Notes: a model not told the origin generated them from the sequence alone. A stretch of DNA of 14,195 bases from Vulcanimicrobiota bacterium (GCA_014304965.1 JACRTZ010000212.1:1-14195), one strand, 5' to 3'. Positions 8,906 through 14,150 are shown, counted from the first letter of the stretch. Program-made: numbers and translations.

Positions 8906-9570
8906 GCGGTCGCCATCCCTTCGGGAAGGAAGCGTGCCGGGACCCGCTTGACACGGCGTCGCAGGATGGCGATCGCCGGACCCAAGATGGCGAACGGGTA
9001 CATTGCCAAAAACGGATAGGTGGCAAGGGCCAGCACGATGCCGCATATGGCCGTAGTGGCCAAGATGAATGCGTTGCGGAGGAAGGCCCGGTAGACGTCC
9101 AGCCGCTCCTTCGGCGTCAGCGAAGGGTCGCGTCGCAGCAACGCTCGGTAAAAAAGCAAGCTCATCGGAAGCGCCGTCCCAGCGAAGCTTGCGATGTATA
9201 GCCCGTACGGGAGCTTGTTCCCGTTCTGCCAGTGCGACGCAAATTTGATGTACACTTGCAGCGTGTACGGCAAGATCGCGGTGAACGCCAAGAACACGAA
9301 GTTCAAGAAAATGTCGACCGGATAGGCCTGAAACGCCAGCCGGAACATCCGGTAGTGCGCGATCCAGTAGAAGCAGACGATGGCGAAGGTCACGAAGAAC
9401 AAGAGATATGCGACCGGGTTGACGGTGAGATCTTCTATGCGTTTCGGAACTTCGAGCTGCAGCGCCAGCTGCGAAAGGGCGAGCGCGAAAACGATGTCGC
9501 TGAACGCTTCGAGACGATGTTTGAAGTGCTCCCGCGACTCTTGGTGCCGCGACGCCGGCGGTTTGTTCAC
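8902..9570 (-). CDS. TMEM175/DUF1211-family membrane protein, probable potassium-type channel
   Basis: This 222-residue inner-membrane protein has about six hydrophobic segments and the family signature in the first one: HRLEAFSDIVFALALSQLAL (18-37), with the Phe-Ser-Asp triad at 23-25. YWIAHYRMF (68-76) in the third helix is also typical. Bacterial members have one such six-helix unit and assemble as tetramers that conduct potassium or other cations. The GTG at 9570 is ten bases after the livF stop and lies at the edge of a strong hairpin. An in-frame later start would lose the FSD helix context. Being last but one in a liv operon is unusual. Ion selectivity cannot be told from sequence. Confidence 0.8.
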   Translation of the reverse strand: MNKPPASRHQESREHFKHRLEAFSDIVFALALSQLALQLEVPKRIEDLTVNPVAYLLFFVTFAIVCFYWIAHYRMFRLAFQAYPVDIFLNFVFLAFTAILPYTLQVYIKFASHWQNGNKLPYGLYIASFAGTALPMSLLFYRALLRRDPSLTPKERLDVYRAFLRNAFILATTAICGIVLALATYPFLAMYPFAILGPAIAILRRRVKRVPARFLPEGMATA

Positions 9571-9582
9571 CGCCTAGGCGTC
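9551..9582 (-). promoter_or_regulatory. Hairpin over the livF stop / TMEM175 start junction
   Basis: On the minus strand GACGCC-TA-GGCGG pairs with CCGCC-GGCGTC: an 11-base-pair stem with a 2-base bulge and an 8-base loop. The base of the stem touches the livF stop (9581-9583), and the GTG start of the next gene (9568-9570) begins at the last stem base and runs into the loop. The G-rich bases just before the start are paired, so the fold should hinder initiation unless ribosomes ending livF open it. There is no T-run, so intrinsic termination is less likely. Confidence 0.45.
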
Positions 9583-10279
9583 AAACCGCGAGGTAGCGCT
9601 GCATCGCTGCGGCGTCCGCACGCAGCTCGGCAATCGTTCCGCTCGCGACGACGCGTCCGTTGGAGAGCACGTAGCCGCGATCCGACAGGCTCATCGCGAT
9701 CTCGACGTTTTGCTCCACGAGCAGAATCGTGTTCCCTTCCTCGCGGATGCGCCGGACGACGTCCTCGACGTTGCGAGCGATGAGCGGGGCAAGCCCTTCC
9801 ATCGGCTCGTCGAGCAGAATGATCGCGGGGTTCGCGATCAGCGCGCGGGCGATCGCGAGCATCTGCTGCTCGCCGCCGGAAAGTTTTGCGGGCTTGTCCT
9901 TGCGTTCACCCAACACGTGAAAATATTCGTAAATGCGTGCTTCGGTCCAGGGACCTTTGCGGCCCGAAAGCGCGGCCAGACGCAAATTTTCGCCAACCGT
10001 GAGATTCGGAAAGATGCGCCGGTCTTCGGGAACGAGCGCGATGCCTTGTTTGGCTATGTTGAACGGCGCGTGGTTTTGGATCGCCCTGCCGTGGAAGCGG
10101 ATCGCGCCGCTGCGAACCGAGACGAGTCCCATGATCGCCTTGAGCGTCGTCGAGCGGCCGCTGCCGTTACGGCCGAGCAACGCGACGACCTCGCCTTCGT
10201 TGACCTCGAGCGACAGGTCTTGCAGGATGTGGCTCTTGTCGTAGAACGCGTTGACGCCCTCGAGTTCGAGCAGCTTCAC
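9581..10279 (-). CDS. livF: Branched-chain amino acid ABC transporter, ATP-binding protein LivF, with altered Walker A
   Basis: This 232-residue protein is one of two ATPase subunits of a branched-chain amino acid (LIV/HAAT-type) importer, acting on the cytoplasmic face. It shows PEDRRIFPNLTVGENL (84-99), the signature LSGGEQQ (133-139), Walker B IILLDEP with Glu158, and LLVEQN, where Gln190 sits at the H-loop position as is common in LivF. The Walker A loop reads GRNGSGRST, so the invariant lysine is replaced by Arg42; this is clear at the codon level (CGC). The GTG start overlaps the livG stop by 4 bases. LivF rather than LivG is supported by the order, the short length and the PEDRRIFP block. 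Whether this site still hydrolyses ATP is open. Confidence 0.93.
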   Translation of the reverse strand: MKLLELEGVNAFYDKSHILQDLSLEVNEGEVVALLGRNGSGRSTTLKAIMGLVSVRSGAIRFHGRAIQNHAPFNIAKQGIALVPEDRRIFPNLTVGENLRLAALSGRKGPWTEARIYEYFHVLGERKDKPAKLSGGEQQMLAIARALIANPAIILLDEPMEGLAPLIARNVEDVVRRIREEGNTILLVEQNVEIAMSLSDRGYVLSNGRVVASGTIAELRADAAAMQRYLAV

Positions 10280-11043
10280 GCGAGACCGCCCAGGTAGGCG
10301 CGCTGAACGGCTTCGTTCGCGCGAATTTCGTCGGGCGTGCCGACCGCGAGGATCTGTCCCGTCTGCATGACCGTAATGGTCGTCGAGATGCTCATCACGA
10401 CGTCGATGTCGTGCTCGACGAGTAAGATCGTCCGTCCCGGCGAGATGCGCTGAATGAGTTCCACCGTCGCGTGCGTTTCGGTGGGCGACATGCCGGCGAG
10501 CGGTTCGTCCAGCAGCAAGACCTGCGGGTCGCGCGCGAGCACGAGTCCGATCTCGAGCCGGCGCTGATCGCCGTGCGAGAGATTCTCGGCCAGGCCGCCC
10601 GACACGTCGAAGAGGCCGATGTCGCGCAAGATTTCGGCGGTACGCGCGTGCAGGTCGCCCATGCGCCGCGTCGGCAAGAAAAAGTTCGCCTTACCGTCGT
10701 AGTTGGCTTGCACCGCGAGCCGGACGTTTTCGTACACGGTGAGCTTATTGAAGATGTTCGTGATCTGAAACGAGCGCGCGATGCCGAGGCGCGCGCGGCG
10801 GTACGGATCGAGGTCCGTGATGTCGCGTTCTTCGAAGAAGACGTGCCCGTTCGATGGCGGCAGCAGTCCCGACAAGAGGTTGAAGAAGGTCGTCTTCCCG
10901 GCGCCGTTGGGACCGATGATCGTGCGGACGCCGCCGCGCGGAATTTCGATCGAAACGTCGTTGACCGCTTTGAATCCTGCGAACGAGCGCGTCAAATTGG
11001 TGGTCTTGAAGGCGTAGGACGCAGCAGGCGCGGCAACGCTCAC
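10276..11043 (-). CDS. livG: Branched-chain amino acid ABC transporter, ATP-binding protein LivG
   Basis: This 255-residue ATPase subunit has an intact Walker A GPNGAGKT (44-51), Q-loop SFQIT with Gln93, the LivG-type signature LSHGDQR (155-161), Walker B VLLLDEP with Glu180, and the switch His211 in LLVEHD. Length is exactly typical. It would pair with LivF and drive import of leucine, isoleucine, valine or related substrates through LivHM. The GTG at 11043 overlaps the livM stop by 4 bases and gives a short N-terminal leader before the first strand; the open frame further upstream is a shadow within livM. Since LivF carries a Walker A change, this subunit may supply the main canonical ATP site. 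Confidence 0.95.
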   Translation of the reverse strand: MSVAAPAASYAFKTTNLTRSFAGFKAVNDVSIEIPRGGVRTIIGPNGAGKTTFFNLLSGLLPPSNGHVFFEERDITDLDPYRRARLGIARSFQITNIFNKLTVYENVRLAVQANYDGKANFFLPTRRMGDLHARTAEILRDIGLFDVSGGLAENLSHGDQRRLEIGLVLARDPQVLLLDEPLAGMSPTETHATVELIQRISPGRTILLVEHDIDVVMSISTTITVMQTGQILAVGTPDEIRANEAVQRAYLGGLA

Positions 11044-12170
11044 GGGCCGCCCTCCCGTGCCGGGAGCTCTTCGGCAAGATCGGTTTCCAAGCGGGCCTCG
11101 CGAGAGAACAGGCGCCGGATCGAGTTCGCGAACCCGTAGCGCTGAAAGGCGACGAACGCTCCGGCGATCCCCGCGGGCGCAGCGAGAACGAAGACGACGA
11201 AGACCGCGCCGAGCGCCGCCGGCCAATACTTCCATTGCTGGGCGACGCTGTTTTGAATGTCCCAGTACACGAACGCGCCGATCATCGGGCCCACGAACGT
11301 CCCGATGCCGCCGAGCAGCGACATCATGACCACGCGGCCGGAGTAGTCTATGCCTCCGGCGTCCGGATTGATCGCTTGCTGCAGGTACGTCCACAACCAG
11401 CCGCCGACCGCCGGAAAGAGCGCCGACAGCACGAACGCGTTGACGCGGTAGCGATTGACGTCGTAGCCGAGAAAGCGCGCGCGCTGCCGGTTTTCGCGCA
11501 AGGCATGCAGCACCGAGCCGAACGGGGAGCGGACGATCCAATAGTTGGCCGCGATCGCCACGAACGCGACGACCGCGGTGAAGATGTAGAAATGCGTGGA
11601 ATTTGCGAGCCAGTTCGCCGGCAGGCCGGGAAGCACCGGACGCGCGATCCCCTGAATGCCGTCTTCGCCTCCCGTCAACTCGGACCACCGGAAGGTGATG
11701 AAGTAGATCACCTGCGCGAACGCCATCGTGATCATCGAGTAGTAGATGCCGCTCGAGCGCGGCACGATCAGCCGCGCGAGCAAGAATGCCCAGAGCAGGA
11801 CGAAGCCGAGCGCGAGCACCAGTGCGATGAAGCCGTTGTTCGTGGCGTCGTGATGGAGGTGCAGGCCGGCGATGTCGACCTTGAACCCCTTCGTGTAGAG
11901 CGCCGGCGCGTAGGCGCCGATCGAGAAAAACATCGCATGCCCGAACGAGAGCTCGCCGCTGTGCCCGAACAGCATGTTGAAGCCGAGCGCAAAGAGTGCA
12001 AACACGAGGACCGTCGTGGCCAGGTCGATGAACCCGGCGTGGAACGGAAAGCGATTGCCGCTGAGCGGGTTGAGGTCCAGCGAGCCGCCCGGCATGAAGA
12101 GCGGAAGCAGGATGAGGCCCGCCGCGATCGCGACGAGCGTGATCCACGGCGCGGCGCGGCGAGACTTCAC
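11040..12170 (-). CDS. livM: Branched-chain amino acid ABC transporter, permease LivM
   Basis: This 376-residue polytopic inner-membrane protein is one half of the permease pore. It starts with a hydrophobic segment (residues 10-25), carries the LivM block GHSGELSFGHAMFFSIGAY near residues 69-87 (the usual GQ is GE here), and has SGIYYSMITMAFAQVIYF and LRENRQRARFLGYDVNRYR, the cytoplasmic coupling region for the ATPases. It ends with a charged tail. The GTG at 12170 overlaps the livH stop by 4 bases and gives the normal start of the first membrane helix. Any upstream extension in the same frame is antisense-like and lies within livH. The substrate is inferred from the family and could be other hydrophobic amino acids, amides or urea. 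Confidence 0.94.
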   Translation of the reverse strand: MKSRRAAPWITLVAIAAGLILLPLFMPGGSLDLNPLSGNRFPFHAGFIDLATTVLVFALFALGFNMLFGHSGELSFGHAMFFSIGAYAPALYTKGFKVDIAGLHLHHDATNNGFIALVLALGFVLLWAFLLARLIVPRSSGIYYSMITMAFAQVIYFITFRWSELTGGEDGIQGIARPVLPGLPANWLANSTHFYIFTAVVAFVAIAANYWIVRSPFGSVLHALRENRQRARFLGYDVNRYRVNAFVLSALFPAVGGWLWTYLQQAINPDAGGIDYSGRVVMMSLLGGIGTFVGPMIGAFVYWDIQNSVAQQWKYWPAALGAVFVVFVLAAPAGIAGAFVAFQRYGFANSIRRLFSREARLETDLAEELPAREGGP

Positions 12171-13042
12171 TCGAAGAGTCCCTCGACCCCGAAGATGCCG
12201 CGCGGCCGCACGAGCAAGATGAGACCCATGATGATAAAGCCGGTTAACTCCACCGCCGGCGGAGAAATCAGTTCCATCAGGCTCGACAAGATGCCGATGA
12301 TCAGTCCGCCGACGATGGCTCCCCAGAACGAGCCGATGCCGCCGACGATCACGACGACGAACGTCAAGATGATCCATTGCGACGCCAAGCTCGGGATGAT
12401 CGCGTACACCGGCGCCGCGAGCGCGCCTGCGAGGCCCGCCATGAACGAGCCGATCCCGAAGACGAGCGTGAACATCACGGGCATGTTGATGCCGAGGATC
12501 TTGACCATTTCGGCGTCGCGCGTCCCGGCGCGGATGATCATGCCGATGTTCGTCTTGTTGACGAGCAGCCAGACGCCGGCCAAGATCAACACCGTGATCA
12601 GCACCAAGAAGACGTCTTTGTAGATGGGGAATTGAAACGACCCGAGCTCAATGGATCCGCTCAAATAATTTGGAAGGTTGGGGTAACGCACGGCATCGTC
12701 GCCCCAGACTCGACGCACGATCTGTTCGAAGATCATCGCCGTCCCGTACGTGAGCAGCAGCGTGTATTCGGGGATGCGGCGGTAGAGCGGCCGGATCAGC
12801 GTGGATTCGAAAAGCATGCCGAACGCGCCGATGATCAGCGCTGCCAAGAACATGCTCGGCCAAAAACCGACGTGCGGCGCCAGCGTGAACGCCATGTAGG
12901 CGCCGAGCATGAAGAAGGCGCCGTGCGAAAAGTTGATGACGCCCATCAAGCCCAGGATGATGTTGAGGCCGAGGGCGACCAGAATGTAGAGCATGCCCAA
13001 CGTCACGCCGTTGAAGAACTGATCGCTGACGTTGTGAAGCAC
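12167..13042 (-). CDS. livH: Branched-chain amino acid ABC transporter, permease LivH
   Basis: This membrane permease has the LivH hallmarks: FFNGVTLGMLYILVALGLN, then GLMGVINFSHGAFFMLGAY, the coupling helix RAGTRDAEMVKILGINM, and VVIVGGIGSFWGAIVGG near the end. From the GTG at 13042 it is 291 residues, the usual family length, starting about 10 residues before the first helix. The frame stays open to a TTG at 13108, which would add 22 residues with no match to the family; no clear ribosome site marks either start, so the start is moderately certain. It is the first gene of the livHMGF run. No periplasmic binding-protein gene precedes it, so that component must lie elsewhere. A 192-base divergent region separates it from a ribbon-helix-helix gene. 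Confidence 0.92.
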   Translation of the reverse strand: MLHNVSDQFFNGVTLGMLYILVALGLNIILGLMGVINFSHGAFFMLGAYMAFTLAPHVGFWPSMFLAALIIGAFGMLFESTLIRPLYRRIPEYTLLLTYGTAMIFEQIVRRVWGDDAVRYPNLPNYLSGSIELGSFQFPIYKDVFLVLITVLILAGVWLLVNKTNIGMIIRAGTRDAEMVKILGINMPVMFTLVFGIGSFMAGLAGALAAPVYAIIPSLASQWIILTFVVVIVGGIGSFWGAIVGGLIIGILSSLMELISPPAVELTGFIIMGLILLVRPRGIFGVEGLFE

Positions 13043-13133
13043 CCCCGCCGATTCGGCGAGGTGTCCCAAACCCTTCCCAGCACACGCTCGATAGGGGGAA
13101 ACCCTCAATCGCCAAGAACGTCGAGCTACCTGA

Positions 13134-13155
13134 GCCGGTCGTATTTCGACCCGGC
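13134..13155. other. Inverted repeat in the livH / ribbon-helix-helix divergent region
   Basis: The 192-base region 13043-13234 has no convincing gene. It holds a hairpin of GCCGGTCG (13134-13141) and CGACCCGGC (13147-13155), eight pairs with one bulged base. This is flanked by CCTGAG (13129-13134) and CTCAGG (13187-13192), which could pair around it. On the minus strand this would be the livH leader. No confident -35/-10 pair is visible in either direction. It could be a regulatory leader or an operator region; nothing matches a riboswitch I know. Confidence 0.3.
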
Positions 13156-13210
13156 CGCGTAGTGAGTTTCAGCGTCCAGGTATTGCCTCAGGCTAAGTAG
13201 TTTGAAATGG

Positions 13211-13237
13211 TTAGGAATAACGCAGGAGTATTAGGTG
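13211..13237 (+). promoter_or_regulatory. TTAGG element with Shine-Dalgarno before the first ribbon-helix-helix gene
   Basis: TTAGGAATAAC starts at 13211 and a second TTAGG starts 20 bases later at 13231, running into the GTG start codon (13235-13237). Between them AGGAG (13224-13228) is a strong ribosome-binding site six bases before the GTG, which decides the start. A similar arrangement lies on the minus strand at 14050-14029. The two TTAGG copies, two helical turns apart, could be an operator for the protein's own dimer. That is inference. Confidence 0.45.
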
Positions 13238-13250
13238 GTTGCTGGCAACG
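13231..13250 (+). repeat. Direct repeat copy 1 (TTAGGTGGTTGCT) with inverted GTTGC/GCAAC
   Basis: TTAGGTGGTTGCT occurs here and again at 13947-13959 in the same orientation; both copies are followed within a few bases by CAACG. In this copy GTTGC (13238-13242) and GCAAC (13245-13249) form a perfect inverted repeat. It overlaps the first codons of the ribbon-helix-helix gene. Confidence 0.6.
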
Positions 13251-13603
13251 ACGATGCCATGGAGCAACCAACCGGCAGCAACGTGCCACGCGCTCCGCGT
13301 AACCCGGAGTCCGTCGGGGGGCTCGGCGACGGCATCGCGCGTGACGGCATGGCCCCTCAAGACGGGGCGCACAATGGCGTGGCCCGTGACGGCGTCGCCA
13401 AGAGGTCCATCAAGATTGCGACCGTATCGCACACGCTCGATGCCGACATCGCAGAACGCCTCCGGCATTTCGCCTTCCGCGAACGCATCAGCGAAAGCGC
13501 GGTCATCGAGTTTGCCCTGCGCGAACTCTTTACCGACGGCGAAGACGCATCGCTCGGACAGCGTTTGAGGGAAGCCGGCGCCGCGTTGCGGCGCCGATCC
13601 TAA
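13235..13603 (+). CDS. Ribbon-helix-helix (CopG/Arc-like) DNA-binding protein with disordered repeat-bearing N-terminus
   Basis: This 122-residue protein has two parts. Residues 1-57 are rich in Gly, Ala, Asp and Asn, look unstructured, and contain a near-repeat: GDGIARDGMA (31-40) and NGVARDGVA (47-55). Residues 60-99 look like a ribbon-helix-helix fold: a beta strand IATVSHTL (61-68), helix ADIAERLRHFAF (70-81), turn RERIS, and helix ESAVIEFALRELF (87-99). A charged tail ends in LRRRS. Such proteins bind DNA as dimers through the paired strands. It lies convergent to a paralog with 19 bases between stops and divergent from livH, so it may regulate itself, its paralog or the transporter. No toxin gene is adjacent. 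The start is supported by AGGAG six bases upstream; ATG at 13259 is a weaker alternative. Confidence 0.72.
   Translation: MVAGNDDAMEQPTGSNVPRAPRNPESVGGLGDGIARDGMAPQDGAHNGVARDGVAKRSIKIATVSHTLDADIAERLRHFAFRERISESAVIEFALRELFTDGEDASLGQRLREAGAALRRRS
13577..13595 (+). other. Tight GC hairpin inside the 3' end of the first ribbon-helix-helix gene
   Basis: GGCGCCGC (13577-13584) and GCGGCGCC (13588-13595) form a perfect 8-base-pair stem with a GTT loop, ending six bases before the stop codon. It encodes the arginine/alanine-rich C-terminus, so codon constraint may explain it. It could help end transcription with the following hairpin. Confidence 0.35.
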
Positions 13604-13612
13604 GCCCGGACC

Positions 13613-13641
13613 CCGCCGGCTATTAGGACTTGCGCCGGCGG
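13613..13641. terminator. Hairpin between the convergent ribbon-helix-helix genes
   Basis: CCGCCGGC (13613-13620) and GCCGGCGG (13634-13641) form a perfect 8-base-pair stem with a 13-base loop that contains the stop codon of the minus-strand gene and a TTAGG. Its position between two convergent genes fits a bidirectional terminator, but no T-run follows on either strand. The stem is nearly the same sequence as the hairpin at 6365-6394. Confidence 0.4.
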
Positions 13642-13925
13642 CCCGCACCGCTGCGCCGCAAAGCCTCGCCGAGATCTTCGTCGTCGTGGCTCTGGCCGAA
13701 AAACTGAAGCAGCGAGTGTTCGATCACGGCGCTTTCGCTGATGCGTTGGAAAAACGCGAAGGCTTCCAAACGCTCGGCTAGCTCGAGGCTCAGTGTGTGC
13801 GAGACCTTGGCAACACTACTCCGCCGAGCAGGCGTGTGCTCGTGCGCCTCCGGGCCGCCTGCGACATCGCGCGGTGCCGGCGCCCGCCGGGGAGCCTGAA
13901 GGGGGCGACGGTCATTCTTCGGCAT
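13623..13925 (-). CDS. Ribbon-helix-helix (CopG/Arc-like) protein, paralog of the convergent gene
   Basis: This 100-residue protein has a 37-residue basic, proline-rich N-terminus that looks disordered, then a ribbon-helix-helix region: strand VAKVSHTL (38-45), helix LELAERLEAFAF (47-58), turn FQRIS, helix ESAVIEHSLLQFF (64-76), an acidic stretch (DDED, 81-84) and a basic tail GRRRKS. From VSHTL to the end of the second helix I count 23 identities in 36 positions with the convergent gene; the N-terminal parts are unrelated. The ATG at 13925 gives the shown protein but has no visible ribosome site. A short GTG-started frame (14031-13912) that begins in a context like that of the paralog overlaps it. 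Its likely role is DNA-binding regulation; its target is unknown. Confidence 0.68.
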   Translation of the reverse strand: MPKNDRRPLQAPRRAPAPRDVAGGPEAHEHTPARRSSVAKVSHTLSLELAERLEAFAFFQRISESAVIEHSLLQFFGQSHDDEDLGEALRRSGAGRRRKS

Positions 13926-14031
13926 TTGGGTACTTGTTGGGTCGTCTTAGGTGGTTGCTTCCCAACGCCCTAGCAAGCGAGCGGCACGGGTTTTCGGGCG
14001 TCCCAGCCTCCCCTCGAAACTTCGCGAACAC
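13912..14031 (-). CDS. Possible 39-codon upstream ORF overlapping the second ribbon-helix-helix gene
   Basis: A GTG at 14031 lies in the context GAGT-TAGGTG, matching the start context of the first ribbon-helix-helix gene. It opens a 39-residue frame (beginning MFAKFRGEAG, ending NKYPNAEE) whose TGA falls 11 bases inside the next gene, in another frame. It could be a leader peptide that couples translation, or the true start of the second gene separated by one shifted base, or chance. Nothing in its composition settles this, so confidence is low. Confidence 0.25.
   Translation of the reverse strand: MFAKFRGEAGTPENPCRSLARALGSNHLRRPNKYPNAEE
13947..13967 (+). repeat. Direct repeat copy 2 (TTAGGTGGTTGCT)
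   Basis: This is the second copy of the 13-base sequence at 13231, 716 bases away in the same orientation, again followed by CAACG after a short gap. GTTG (13954-13957) and CAAC (13963-13966) form a short inverted repeat. It lies upstream of the minus-strand ribbon-helix-helix gene, so the two copies bracket most of the gene pair. It may be an operator or the scar of a duplication. Confidence 0.5.
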
Positions 14032-14054
14032 CTAACTCGGTTATCCCTAATATA
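14029..14054 (-). promoter_or_regulatory. TTAGG element and possible -10 upstream of the second ribbon-helix-helix gene
   Basis: Read on the minus strand, TATATT (14054-14049) could be a -10 box; it overlaps TTAGGGATAAC (14050-14040), followed by GAGT and TAGGTG. The first ribbon-helix-helix gene has the same order: TTAGGAATAAC, GAGT, TAGGTG. No good -35 is visible. The shared order suggests a common promoter/operator for two related genes; the TATATT call alone is weak. Confidence 0.4.
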
Positions 14055-14055
14055 C

Positions 14056-14150
14056 TGCCGGGCTGGATTGTGACCGAAAACACTCTCAAAGGGTAAGTCG
14101 CGAAGGCCCGGCAAGCGTAAGTTGCACGGTTGAGCCTCATGAGGCGGCCG
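14056..14150 (+). ncRNA. Candidate structured RNA, unclassified
   Basis: Three stacked helices can be drawn by eye. P1 is TGCCGGGC (14056-14063) with GCCCGGCA (14106-14113). P2 is TGTGAC (14069-14074) with GTCGCG (14097-14102). P3 is ACTCT (14082-14086) with AGGGT (14090-14094), closed by a CAA loop. Purine-rich internal loops (CGAAAAC, AAG) separate them. P2 and P3 use G-U pairs that exist only in a plus-strand RNA. A second hairpin follows, built on the palindrome GCCTCATGAGGC (14134-14145) with outer CGG/CCG. The region 13926-14195 has no convincing gene, so this could be a riboswitch-like leader for a gene to the right, or a small RNA. I could not match it to a known class. Confidence 0.35.

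Noticed and set aside
10276..12147. A longer livG frame extending into livM.
   Set aside because: The extra part is out of frame with livM and arginine-rich; the GTG at 11043 gives a family-length LivG and a 4-base overlap.
11235..12623. A 462-codon plus-strand open frame opposite livM and livH.
   Set aside because: Its composition (Arg, Glu, His-rich) is that of an antisense shadow of membrane-protein genes, and livMH coding is certain.
13043..13108. TTG start for livH adding 22 residues.
   Set aside because: The added segment does not resemble any LivH N-terminus and the GTG at 13042 gives the standard length; kept only as an alternative.
13235..13925. Toxin-antitoxin module.
   Set aside because: Both genes are ribbon-helix-helix-like and convergent; no toxin-like gene is adjacent in the window.
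13951..14073. A 40-codon plus-strand frame beginning with GTG at the second 13-base repeat (starting MVAS, like the MVAG of the first ribbon-helix-helix protein).
   Set aside because: No Shine-Dalgarno precedes it and similarity ends after three residues that come from the repeat itself.
14056..14150. c-di-GMP-I (GEMM) riboswitch, because GTCGCGAAGGCC looks a little like GACGCAAAGCC.
   Set aside because: The GGCAAACC block and the expected second helix with its tetraloop receptor are missing, and key bases differ.
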